This document shows positions 17,740 to 25,932 of a stretch of DNA of 64,000 nucleotides, piece by piece (position 1 is the stretch's first letter; every line of letters starts with the position of its first letter). Source of the stretch: Planctomycetota bacterium (GTDB lineage Bacteria > Planctomycetota > Brocadiia > JAADGH01); assembly GCA_013152475.1 (NCBI GenBank), contig JAADGH010000223.1, forward strand, positions 23,423 to 87,422. The letters run 5' to 3'. The notes beneath the pieces are model-generated. The model was not told the origin of the DNA and made no database searches. It was given only the letters and a program-made list of their open reading frames with translations. The translations under genes were made by a program, and so were the position numbers.

Positions 17740-18760
17740 AGGGCGCTCCTGTCGGCGTGGCATCCACAAAGAGGTCCGATGCCTGTCCCTTCTGGAGTTT
17801 GTGATAGGCCAGCCCTGCGACCATGGCGGCGTTGTCGGTGCACAGATTCATCGCGGGCAGGTAGAGGTCGAGATCGTTCTCGGCGCATGCCTTGGTCAGC
17901 CGCTCCCGCAGACGAGAGTTGGCGGCCACGCCGCCCCCGATGGCGATGCCTCCAACGCCTTCGCGCCGAGCGGCGAGCAGGGCCTTGTCGACCAGCACAT
18001 CAACGACGGCCTCCTGGAAGCCCGCCGCGATGTCGGCCACTTCCTGCTGGGGCAGCGGCGGGCGTTCGGCCGTCCGCTTCACATCCTGGCCGAAACAGTG
18101 GTAGAGAACGGCGGTCTTCAGTCCGCTGAAACTGAAATCGAGGGAGCCCTTTTCAAGGTACGTCCTCGGGAAAGCGATGCGGTCTGGATCGCCCGCCTTC
18201 GCAGCCGCGTCCACCCGGGGGCCGCCGAGGTAGCCCAGGCCGATGACACTGGCTACCTTGTCGAAGGCCTCGCCGGCGGCGTCGTCGAGGGTGGCGCCGA
18301 GGCGGGTATGATCGGTCTCGCTTCGGCTGAGCCAGAGGCTGGTGTGTCCGCCGGAGACCAAGAGACTGACCACGGGGTATTCCAGGTCGGACCGGCTCAT
18401 GTTGCAGGCGTAGAGATGGGCCTCGAGATGGTTCAGCGCGACGAAGGGCACATCCAGGACCCACGCGAGGGTCTTGGCGGCCGTAACACCGATCAAGAGC
18501 GCCCCGATCAGGCCGGGGCGATTGGCGACCGCAACGGCATCGATGTCGCGAAGCGTTGCGCCCGCCTCATGAAGGGCGCGGTCGAGAACGGGAATCAGGG
18601 ACCGGATATGGGCGCGGCAGGCGATCTCGGGAACGATGCCGCCGAATTTGAGGTGGAGCTGCTCCTGGGAGGCAATGACATTGGCCAGGACCGCGTCGCC
18701 GTCGTCCACGACGGCGGCGGCGGTTTCGTCACAGGAGGTTTCGATCCCGAGAATCTGCAT
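17726..18760 (-). CDS. tsaD: tRNA N6-adenosine threonylcarbamoyltransferase
   Basis: A 344-residue Kae1/TsaD protein, which transfers threonylcarbamoyl to A37 of ANN-decoding tRNAs. It starts 'MQILGIETSCDETAAAVV', has the metal-site histidines in 'FVALNHLEAHLYA' and the ATP loop 'LLVSGGHTSLWL', and ends in the family motif 'NAAMVAGLAYHKL'. It is 9 nt from the S41 protease gene and overlaps larB by 14 nt. The TsaC enzyme that supplies its substrate is encoded separately at about 42.4-43.0 kb. Confidence 0.95.
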   Translation of the reverse strand: MQILGIETSCDETAAAVVDDGDAVLANVIASQEQLHLKFGGIVPEIACRAHIRSLIPVLDRALHEAGATLRDIDAVAVANRPGLIGALLIGVTAAKTLAWVLDVPFVALNHLEAHLYACNMSRSDLEYPVVSLLVSGGHTSLWLSRSETDHTRLGATLDDAAGEAFDKVASVIGLGYLGGPRVDAAAKAGDPDRIAFPRTYLEKGSLDFSFSGLKTAVLYHCFGQDVKRTAERPPLPQQEVADIAAGFQEAVVDVLVDKALLAARREGVGGIAIGGGVAANSRLRERLTKACAENDLDLYLPAMNLCTDNAAMVAGLAYHKLQKGQASDLFVDATPTGAPYEQD

Positions 18761-18769
18761 TGGCCAAGA

Positions 18770-20248
18770 TCATTTTGCTGAGGCTTTCGCTTTCATCTCC
18801 GCGTGGATCATTTTATAGACCTTGAGGATGTCCACGGCCCGTTGGAGCTGCGGGTCCACGGCCTTCGCTGTCGATTCCGTGTGGGCGATCTTCAGATCGG
18901 AGCCGGAGACGACAGAGACGATCTTCTCAAGGGCCTCGCTGATGGAAAGCCGGCCCCGATCAAAGTTGTTGAGGATCAGCTTGATCTTGCCCTCAGTCGA
19001 CGTGTCGACATCGGGAATCATGCCCGCGTTGTCTTTCTTTGTCTTGTCCTCTTCGGTCTTCTTCTCCGGCTCTTTCTTGGCCGCCCCACGGCGTTGCTTT
19101 CGGAGAAATTCGCGGCGCCGCTGGCGCAGGAGCGCGATCTGCTGCTCGCGGGTCATGTCGACCTCGAAGTCCGGGGCGATGCCCTTCTTGTTAATCGAGA
19201 TATCGTTGGGTGTGTAGTACCGCGCCGTCGTAAGCTTCAGCGCCCCTTCGATGGGCTTGCCGTCCTCCTCACCCATGTCCACCGTGATCAGGCTCTGCAC
19301 GGTGGCCTTGCCGTAGCTCTGGGTGCCGACCAGAATGCCTCGCCGGTTGTCCTTGATCGCGCCGGCGACGATCTCCGAGGCGCTGGCGCTGCCTTTGTTG
19401 ATGAGCAGGACGAGATCGAAATTGCCGACCGTCTCGGGGCGGGCTTTCTCCTCCCTCACCAGCTCCTCGTTCCGCCCGCGAGTGCGAACGATCACGCCCT
19501 TAGACAGGAACAGGTCGGCGATCTGAACCGCGCTGGGGAACAGGCCGCCGGGGTTGTTCCTCAGGTCAAAAACCAATCCCTTCAATCCCTGGCGTTTCAG
19601 GTCTTCGATGGCTTCCTTGGTTTTCTCGGGGCTGTCTTTAATGAAGTTCCTCAGATGAACATAGCCGATGCCGGCGTCCTTGTCGATCATTCTATATTCG
19701 ACGGTGGGGATATGGATCAACTCCCGGGTGATCGTGATCTTGTCCGTGGTGTGGGTCCCCTCGTGCACCACGGTGATCGTCACCGGCTTGCCTACGGGGC
19801 CGCGCAGCTTGTTCACTGCTTCATGGAGGTTCATGCCCTCCGTTGTCTCGCCGTCGATGGCGATGATGATGTCGCCGGCCATGACGCCTGCGCGATAGGC
19901 GGGGGTGTCCTTAATGGGCGTGATGACCGTAAGCAGGCCGCCCCGCATATCGATCTCAATGCCCAGCCCCCCGAACTCGCCCTGGGTATTGTCGTTGAAC
20001 TCCTTCAACATATCGGGGCTGATGAACTGGCTGTGGGGGTCCAGCGTGCTGAGCATGCCCCGGCAGGCGCCCTCGAAGAGCTTCTTGCGGTCGACCTTGT
20101 CGACATAATGGGTAACGATTTTGTCCACGATCCCGGTGAACGCACGGTATTCGGAATAGACATCACCGCGTTTGGCCCCCACCGGGCGAATGCACAGAGC
20201 CACCAGGAGGACCGCGCCAAGAATCCAGAGCAATCGTCGTTTTGACAT
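18770..20248 (-). CDS. S41-family C-terminal processing peptidase
   Basis: A 492-residue periplasmic serine protease. A signal anchor (about residues 4-22) is followed by a PDZ domain (about 90-170; 'GGLGIEIDMRGGLLTVI', 'PAYRAGVMAGDIIIAIDG') and the S41 catalytic domain, with the nucleophile in 'INKGSASASEIVAGA' and the general-base Lys in 'GTQSYGKATVQS'. A Lys/Glu-rich tail (about 375-420) and a C-terminal helical region are extra to the minimal CtpA. The ATG at 20248 is preceded by AGGGAG; a longer reading through the tRNA spacer was rejected. Confidence 0.93.
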   Translation of the reverse strand: MSKRRLLWILGAVLLVALCIRPVGAKRGDVYSEYRAFTGIVDKIVTHYVDKVDRKKLFEGACRGMLSTLDPHSQFISPDMLKEFNDNTQGEFGGLGIEIDMRGGLLTVITPIKDTPAYRAGVMAGDIIIAIDGETTEGMNLHEAVNKLRGPVGKPVTITVVHEGTHTTDKITITRELIHIPTVEYRMIDKDAGIGYVHLRNFIKDSPEKTKEAIEDLKRQGLKGLVFDLRNNPGGLFPSAVQIADLFLSKGVIVRTRGRNEELVREEKARPETVGNFDLVLLINKGSASASEIVAGAIKDNRRGILVGTQSYGKATVQSLITVDMGEEDGKPIEGALKLTTARYYTPNDISINKKGIAPDFEVDMTREQQIALLRQRRREFLRKQRRGAAKKEPEKKTEEDKTKKDNAGMIPDVDTSTEGKIKLILNNFDRGRLSISEALEKIVSVVSGSDLKIAHTESTAKAVDPQLQRAVDILKVYKMIHAEMKAKASAK

Positions 20249-20357
20249 CAGCAGAACTCCCTCAACTTTCGTTCGGAACGGTGCTGGCGTAATCGGCCGA
20301 CATGTGAGATGTTGCGGGCAATGGCCACCAGCTTTCGTACTTGGTTTGGGGGGCAAC

Positions 20358-20433
20358 TGGTGGGCGGAACCGGAATCGAACCGGTGACACCAGGATTTTC
20401 AGTCCTGTGCTCTACCGACTGAGCTACCCGCCC
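20358..20433 (-). tRNA. tRNA-Phe (anticodon GAA), CCA encoded
   Basis: A 76-nt cloverleaf on the minus strand. The acceptor stem is GGGCGGG/TCCGCCC, the D-arm is GCTC...GAGC, the anticodon stem is CAGGA/TCCTG with loop CTGAAAA (anticodon GAA), the T-arm is ACCGG-TTCGATT-CCGGT, the discriminator is A, and CCA is encoded. Confidence 0.96.
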
Positions 20434-20474
20434 ACGCAACACAAATCCGCACTCTACAGCGCCATACATGTTTT

Positions 20475-20503
20475 AAGATAGCGAATTCGAGACGCGGTGT
20501 CAA
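20475..20503 (-). promoter_or_regulatory. tRNA-Phe promoter
   Basis: Minus-strand TTGACA (20498-20503), a 17-nt spacer and TATCTT (20475-20480), close to consensus. It may also feed the S41 protease gene 109 nt beyond the tRNA. Confidence 0.75.
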
Positions 20504-20528
20504 GGACAAAAAGAGATGTGAAAAGGTG

Positions 20529-20590
20529 CAACCCTACCCTCTTAACCGAATGTCAAATTAAGTGCAAGCTATCTCGCCCTTTCATATACC
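20529..20590. repeat. Left copy of an imperfect ~60-bp direct repeat
   Basis: It matches 24585-24645 in the same orientation. The core at 20549-20573 differs from 24604-24628 at one of 25 positions, with looser similarity on both sides ('caaccctacc' at the left end, 'atacc' at the right). The spacer from the tRNA promoter to the next gene (20504-20841) holds only this repeat and no credible ORF. Confidence 0.65.
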
Positions 20591-20841
20591 CCTGGATACC
20601 ATGTACCTGGACTTGGCCAGTTTCTTTCGTTTTGTCCTTGACTCACCCCCCCCTCCGATGCAATTTATAATCATATTGCGTTACATTTGGCTAAACGGCA
20701 ACTCCAATCGACTGCGCTACGGTGCGCAGGAACTGGGACCGCAGTTCAAAAAGCGGGAATAGGACTTATGCGTCCGAAATGAGGACCGAGATAGGGACCG
20801 TGATGAGGGGCCAACAGACATATTCGCTGGAGGTGCAAATC

Positions 20842-23800
20842 ATGACGACCTTTGGTGGAAGATCGGCGGTCGCGTTTCGTTTCATGCTTATTGTCGGCTT
20901 GGCGACCGGCTGGTTGCTTTCTCCGGTATCCGCGCCGGCGCAGGATCGGGAACAGAAACTGGCCTGGCACCAGGTCTTCCAGAAAGCGGGTACGTGGCCG
21001 GAAACCATGCTCCTTTCGCGAACCCGATATCGGAAGTGGCGTGCCGCGGACCCCGGCACAAGGGTAAAACCATTCGACGCGGCGAACCTGGCGCTCAAGC
21101 GAATCCGCGTGGCGGATCCGACGTTTCGCATTTACGAACGTCGCGTGGCTCGAGACTGGGCGCAACTGCGGCTGCCCCCTCCGCGCACCGGGGAAGTGCG
21201 GTCGGCCACGCCCCTGGATTGGTTCAACAGCACGGACACAACCATTGAGCGCGGCCTGATTCGCCTGGTCTTGGACCGGATGGAATCCGACTGCAGCATC
21301 GCCAGGTTGGCTACGGCCCCCTTCCGCGCACGGCTCGCGGCGCTGGAACGTGACGACGTCTCGCCGGAGGATACCCGCTGGCTCGAACTCTACTGCACGG
21401 TGACGGACTGGGAAAAGGACCTTGAGCGCATCAGCGGCCTGGACACGTTTCGGGACTCCGCCGAATTGATTGCCCGTGAATTTCCCGACGAATGCGCCTA
21501 CACCTCAGACGCACTGTTCGGGAAGCTGGAGCAACTCAATGGACGGTGGGAGAAGTTGCGCGAGCCTCTGCTTCAATATCCCGAACAAGCCCGGCCCGAG
21601 GTCGTGAAGCTGGTGGGGGAATACGCCGCCGTGCGCGACCGGGTGCAGTTCGGCCTTCGGTCCGTGCAGGAGTTTCTCGCCAAGTGCCAGGGCCTGGACA
21701 TGAAAACGGAGTGGCAAGAGCAGCTCACGAATCTCTACGCGGAGCTCCAGCGACGCGAGTGGTACCAAAAGCCTGCGATCCAGCGCCAGGCGCTGCGCCG
21801 TGCGGCCCTGATTCTCGATTCCGACCGTGATCCGACGGATGTCGTTCTGCGCCGCACGCGGGCGCTGTTGGATGAGCTGAAACGCCGTGCGGACCCCATC
21901 TCTCGTTCCGAGGCTCTGCCTCGGAGCGGCGGTACGCGGGCCGTTTCCGTTCCCAGGCAGAGCCTGGGAACGAGGAATACGAGACAGAGCCTGGGAACGA
22001 GGAAATCCCTGGATGCATACGAAACCCGCCTCCGCCGCCTCGAAGAGACGGCGGGCATGATCGCGCCGCGGCTCGTCGACGCCCGGCGCGCCTTGTTCTT
22101 CGAGGTCTGTCGGCTCCGCCGGCGCATTGCGTTCAGCAACCCACTGCTCGACTTCGATCGCGTCCTCTTCGTCAAGAGGCACTTCCTCCGGTGGGGGACC
22201 GGCCCGGCCCAGAAGCAGTACCACGGTGATCGCGCCCACGGCGGGGGGGCGCTGTGCGTCCTGGAGCATCCCTTCGGCAGCGCTCCGAAGGTGACTGATC
22301 TTTTGGCCGATTCGACCTGCGAGCGAGGCCGAATGAAGGGGCGGCGGCTCAAGGGCGGCGACTTCGTCTCTCCGGAGCTCTCCTACGATGGCGAGACCGT
22401 CCTCTTCTCATACACGGAGAACTCACGGGCCACCGCGCCCGCGCAATTTGTGGATGTCAGGCGGACCCTGAAAAACACGTACCATATCTTCAAGGTGCGG
22501 GCCGATGGGACCGACCTGGAGCAACTGACCGACGGCCCCTTCAACGACGTCGATCCGTGCTTCCTGCCCGACGGACGCATCGCGTTCATCTCCGAGCGGC
22601 GCGGCGGGTGCGGCCGGTCGGCCGCCGACCGAACCTACACCCTGCACAGCATGGCGGCCGACGGGAGTGACATGGTTCGCCTGAGCCATCACGAAACCAA
22701 CGAGTGGCAGCCCAGCGTGGATCACAACGGCATGATCCTCTACACCCGATGGGACATCTGGGACCGAGGCTATTTCCAGGCGATGAATATCTGGATCACG
22801 CATCCGAACGGAAGCGACGGGCGGGCCCTGTTCGGCAATTACTACGACGGAGCCGATCCCTGCCAAAATGCCACGATGGATGTCCGGGCTATCCCCGGCT
22901 CCCGCAAGCTCATCGGTACCGCCTCCAGCTATTTTGAGCAGTCCTACGGCGCTCTGATCCTTGTCGATCCCTTGATCCCGGACGACCCCTCAATGACAAA
23001 GCTCAAGCGGATCACACCGGGACAGCCGTTCACGTGGCGGGAGAGCCCCCGGTACATGGGCCCGCTCGACTATGGCACGCCGTGGCCGCTGAGCGAACTG
23101 TTCTATGTGTGCGTATACGACTCCGACAGCGCCGTGGAGAAGGGCCCCAAGAACAACTATGGCATCTATCTGGTCGACGCCTTCGGCAACAAGGAGCTGC
23201 TCTACCGCGACCCACGGATCTCGTGTCTGAGTCCGATGCCGCTGCGACCCCGCCCCAGACCGCCCATCGTGCTTCGATACGCGAGCGGCAGGGTCAAGGC
23301 GGGGGAGAAGACGCCAACCCGCGGGCCGGACGCCGTCCCCATGGCGACCGTTGGGCTGATGAACGTGTACCGGAGTTATTACCCCTTCCCCAAGGACGTC
23401 AGGATCACCCAACTCCGGATCATCCAGGTTGCCTACAAAAGCGTCGTCGGCCGAAACATACCGGTCACGGGTTACGGCGAGGATACCGGGCACGACAAGG
23501 GCGGCCGGATGGTGCTCGGCACGGTGCCGGTGGAGAAAGATGGCAGCGCGTATTTCCGCATGCCTGCCGGGGTTCCCGTCAACTTCCAGGCCATTGCGGA
23601 GGACGGCCTGGCCATGCAGACCATGCGCTCGGTAACCTACGCCCAGCCCGGCGAAAGATTGTTCTGCCTCGGCTGCCACGAGCCCCAGGAGGCGGCCCCC
23701 GCCCTGGCCAAGGCGTTCCCGGAGGCGTTCCGCCGGGACCCCTCCGCCATCCAGCGCGACGTGGAAGGCTCGTATCCCGTCAGCTTCCCCCGGCTGATTC

Positions 23801-24258
23801 AGCCGCTCCTGGACAAGCGGTGCGTGACCTGCCACAAGAAGCACCCGGACAAAGCCCCTAATCTCGAGAGGGGCACGAGGTGGAAAGACTACGGGACCCA
23901 GCTCTACGACAACGCCAAGACGAGAGTCATCCAGTCCATCCCGCCGTCGCGATGGGCCAAGGAGGGGTACAAGTACATCTGGTATGACTCCTATATCAAC
24001 CTCTATCCCTATGTCCGCGCCGGTTGCTTTGTCAAACACGGCAGCCAGGAAGGGGCAGAAACGAAGCCGGGGACATTCGGGGCGCGTGTCACCAAGCTCT
24101 ATCAGATGCTCAAAAAAGGCCACAACGACCTGCACCTCAGCGAGGAAGAGATGCACCGCATCGCCCTTTGGATCGACACGAACTGCCGGTTCTTTGGCCC
24201 CACCCGCCACCTGATGGAACAGGCCATGGGCAAGAAGGTGATGCCGGAGATCGAGTGA
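20842..24258 (+). CDS. Secreted HzsA-related di-haem beta-propeller protein
   Basis: An 1138-residue exported protein related to the hydrazine synthase alpha-subunit superfamily of planctomycetes and allies. It has a signal peptide ending near 'SAPAQD' (about residue 35), an N-terminal helical region, a TolB/WD-like propeller ('VRADGTDLEQLTDGPFNDVD', about 552-571), and two c-type haem motifs, CLGCH (about 942-946) and CVTCH (about 994-998), near the C-terminus. True hydrazine synthesis also needs HzsB and HzsC, which are absent, so the reaction is unknown. ATG 20842 follows GGAGG. A REP-like palindromic insert encodes about residues 354-388 in frame. Confidence 0.8.
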   Translation: MTTFGGRSAVAFRFMLIVGLATGWLLSPVSAPAQDREQKLAWHQVFQKAGTWPETMLLSRTRYRKWRAADPGTRVKPFDAANLALKRIRVADPTFRIYERRVARDWAQLRLPPPRTGEVRSATPLDWFNSTDTTIERGLIRLVLDRMESDCSIARLATAPFRARLAALERDDVSPEDTRWLELYCTVTDWEKDLERISGLDTFRDSAELIAREFPDECAYTSDALFGKLEQLNGRWEKLREPLLQYPEQARPEVVKLVGEYAAVRDRVQFGLRSVQEFLAKCQGLDMKTEWQEQLTNLYAELQRREWYQKPAIQRQALRRAALILDSDRDPTDVVLRRTRALLDELKRRADPISRSEALPRSGGTRAVSVPRQSLGTRNTRQSLGTRKSLDAYETRLRRLEETAGMIAPRLVDARRALFFEVCRLRRRIAFSNPLLDFDRVLFVKRHFLRWGTGPAQKQYHGDRAHGGGALCVLEHPFGSAPKVTDLLADSTCERGRMKGRRLKGGDFVSPELSYDGETVLFSYTENSRATAPAQFVDVRRTLKNTYHIFKVRADGTDLEQLTDGPFNDVDPCFLPDGRIAFISERRGGCGRSAADRTYTLHSMAADGSDMVRLSHHETNEWQPSVDHNGMILYTRWDIWDRGYFQAMNIWITHPNGSDGRALFGNYYDGADPCQNATMDVRAIPGSRKLIGTASSYFEQSYGALILVDPLIPDDPSMTKLKRITPGQPFTWRESPRYMGPLDYGTPWPLSELFYVCVYDSDSAVEKGPKNNYGIYLVDAFGNKELLYRDPRISCLSPMPLRPRPRPPIVLRYASGRVKAGEKTPTRGPDAVPMATVGLMNVYRSYYPFPKDVRITQLRIIQVAYKSVVGRNIPVTGYGEDTGHDKGGRMVLGTVPVEKDGSAYFRMPAGVPVNFQAIAEDGLAMQTMRSVTYAQPGERLFCLGCHEPQEAAPALAKAFPEAFRRDPSAIQRDVEGSYPVSFPRLIQPLLDKRCVTCHKKHPDKAPNLERGTRWKDYGTQLYDNAKTRVIQSIPPSRWAKEGYKYIWYDSYINLYPYVRAGCFVKHGSQEGAETKPGTFGARVTKLYQMLKKGHNDLHLSEEEMHRIALWIDTNCRFFGPTRHLMEQAMGKKVMPEIE
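21901..22005. repeat. REP-like palindromic repeats embedded in coding sequence
   Basis: There are three related units. Two are inverted repeats: ccgaggc-tct-gcctcgg (21908-21924) and cgttcccaggc-aga-gcctgggaacg (21948-21972, perfect 11-bp arms). The third is a half copy, cagagcctgggaacgagg, at about 21985-22002. They are translated as 'RQSLGTR' twice, a hallmark of this repeat family when it falls in a reading frame. Confidence 0.75.
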
Positions 24259-24274
24259 GGACGTCTCACGGCTG

Positions 24275-24502
24275 ATGACGGTTCGCTGGCCCGCCAGGAT
24301 CAAGCCCGGCAGTGTCTGCGACGTGCCGGTGATCAGCACGGACTTCTATCCGATGTTCTTCCAGCCTGCCGGCGCCGCCCCGCCCGAGGGACAGCCGCTC
24401 GACGGCGAAAGCCTCGTTCCCCTCCTTCTCGGCGCCAGAGCGCCTCAGGCGATGGCCACGAGTTGGAGCAGCACAAAAACCACCGCCTTTTCGCCTTCTT
24501 GA
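24275..24502 (+). pseudogene. Sulfatase remnant
   Basis: A short open frame whose first ~52 residues match the C-terminal part of the catalytic domain of type I sulfatases ('VRWPARIKPGSVCDVPVIST', 'LDGESLVPLLLG'). The formylglycine motif and all metal-site residues are missing, and the frame degenerates after 'LLLGA'. I see no in-frame upstream part in the 16 nt to the HzsA-related gene. It is best read as the relic of a sulfatase gene lost by deletion. Confidence 0.65.
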
Positions 24503-24584
24503 AAAAGCGCGTGCGTTTCCTTTTCGGTAAGATTGGGGAGAGACTTGTCCGCCTTGCCGAGCTTCGGGGTTCGCTCGGCTCGGC

Positions 24585-24645
24585 CAACCCTACCTACTAC
24601 CCAAATGTCAGATTAAGTGCAAGCTATCACACCTGATGGTATACC
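24585..24645. repeat. Right copy of the imperfect ~60-bp direct repeat
   Basis: Same orientation as 20529-20590; the two copies bracket the HzsA-related gene and sulfatase remnant (about 4.06 kb apart). It is preceded by a small inverted repeat, gccgagc...gctcggc (about 24555-24580). The rest of the 24503-24843 gap holds no gene. A stuttering AATCCTAATCTTAACCTC-type run at about 24757-24783, followed by GGATTACGATTACGAGG at about 24802-24818, looks like another spacer repeat. Confidence 0.6.
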
Positions 24646-24683
24646 GGAGGTGATGTGGGGAAACTCCTCCCTGTGTTTTCCCC

Positions 24684-24713
24684 TTGATTTGCCCGCGGCC
24701 ACCAAAGTATAGT
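24684..24713 (+). promoter_or_regulatory. Candidate promoter of the DUF362 gene
   Basis: TTGATT (24684-24689), an 18-nt spacer and TATAGT (24708-24713), giving a leader of about 125 nt. Confidence 0.5.
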
Positions 24714-24843
24714 AATAGTAAAGGAAAGGGGCTGGGGCGTGGGCGCGGGGGTGCTCCCAATCCTAATCTTAACCTCAATCCTCTTCGGAATTTGAGAGTA
24801 GGATTACGATTACGAGGAAAATCCGAAAGACACGGAGAAGACC

Positions 24844-25800
24844 ATGAGAAAGCCGAATCCCGTCAGCCGTCGTGACTTTCTGAAGGCATCCATTGCCGCC
24901 GCTGCCATCGGAGCTGCCGGCGCGCCTGCGTTCGCACAGGACAAGAAGAGCAAGGTGGTGGATGTCCGCAATCCCGCGTGGCGCAACGCGGACCATGAGG
25001 TCGATGCCGCCGTTGTTAAGCAGATGGTCGAGGACGGCCTGAAAACCTTCTCCGGCAAGGGCAACATTGACGAGGCGTGGCGGACGTTCGTTTCGCCCAA
25101 CGAAAAGATCTGCGTCAAGTTCAACGTCCTCAGCGACAACTACACCCTCGCCAACCAGGCGCTGGTCGATGCCATCACGCAGGGCCTCATGAGCGCCGGC
25201 GTGAAGAAGCAGAACCTCTTCGTCGTCGAGGCCGTTGATGCTGAGTTCGAGGGCGGCGGCGAGCCGAACCTGGACTTTGGGCCGGAGATCAAGATTCACG
25301 ACCAGACCACGCGCCTCACCAAGTTCCTCACCGACCAGATCGACGCCATCATCAACGTGCCCAACATCAAGGACCACTCCATCGCCGGCGCGACGCTGTC
25401 GATGAAGAACCTGTCTCACGCGGGCGGGACGTTTATGGAGGGCCCCGACCGCTTCCACCCCAACATGTGCAACCCCTACATCCCCGAGATGAACGCGAAG
25501 ACCCCGCTCAAGGACAAGCTGCGCGTTTCGATCATCAACGGACTCGAAGGCGTCTTCAAAGGCGGACCCGAGACGGGCAACCCGCGCCTGCGCTGGCCGC
25601 ACAATGGTCTGCTCATCGGCGCGGATCGCGTCGCCCTCGACACGGTCGGCGTGAAGCTGATCGACGCCGCCCGCATGAAGAAGGGCCTGCCGCCGCTCAT
25701 GCGCACCGGCAAACGACCGGTTTACATCAAGACCGCCGCCGAGATGGGCCTCGGCCAGAACGACCTGTCAAAGATCGACTGGGTCAAGAAGACGGTGTAG
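24844..25800 (+). CDS. Tat-exported DUF362 protein
   Basis: A 318-residue protein with a clear twin-arginine signal ('SRRDFLKASIAAAAIGAAGA', about residues 8-27) and the DUF362 domain, seen in phrases such as 'DQIDAIINVPNIKDHSIAGA' and 'ADRVALDTVGVKLI'. Many DUF362 proteins carry iron-sulfur centres, but this one has hardly any Cys and no ferredoxin motif, so Tat export may be for another cofactor or a partner. ATG 24844 follows GGAGAAGACC. It is a single gene, convergent with the next one. Confidence 0.82.
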   Translation: MRKPNPVSRRDFLKASIAAAAIGAAGAPAFAQDKKSKVVDVRNPAWRNADHEVDAAVVKQMVEDGLKTFSGKGNIDEAWRTFVSPNEKICVKFNVLSDNYTLANQALVDAITQGLMSAGVKKQNLFVVEAVDAEFEGGGEPNLDFGPEIKIHDQTTRLTKFLTDQIDAIINVPNIKDHSIAGATLSMKNLSHAGGTFMEGPDRFHPNMCNPYIPEMNAKTPLKDKLRVSIINGLEGVFKGGPETGNPRLRWPHNGLLIGADRVALDTVGVKLIDAARMKKGLPPLMRTGKRPVYIKTAAEMGLGQNDLSKIDWVKKTV

Positions 25801-25932
25801 GAGCGACCCTCCGTTTGCTCCCGCTTTCGTCCGCCCTCGCCGGCACAACGGGCTATCGAGCTGACGAATGCGGACCTCTACGCTCTCCAGTTCCTGCGGT
25901 AGCAGGCGGGGCGATCTCGAACCGGGAAACTG

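Noticed and set aside
20842..24258. Genuine hydrazine synthase (anammox)
   Set aside because: Only an alpha-like protein is present, with no HzsB, HzsC or other anammox genes; similarity is to the wider superfamily.
20529..24645. Composite transposon
   Set aside because: The repeats are short and imperfect, and no transposase or terminal inverted repeat was seen.
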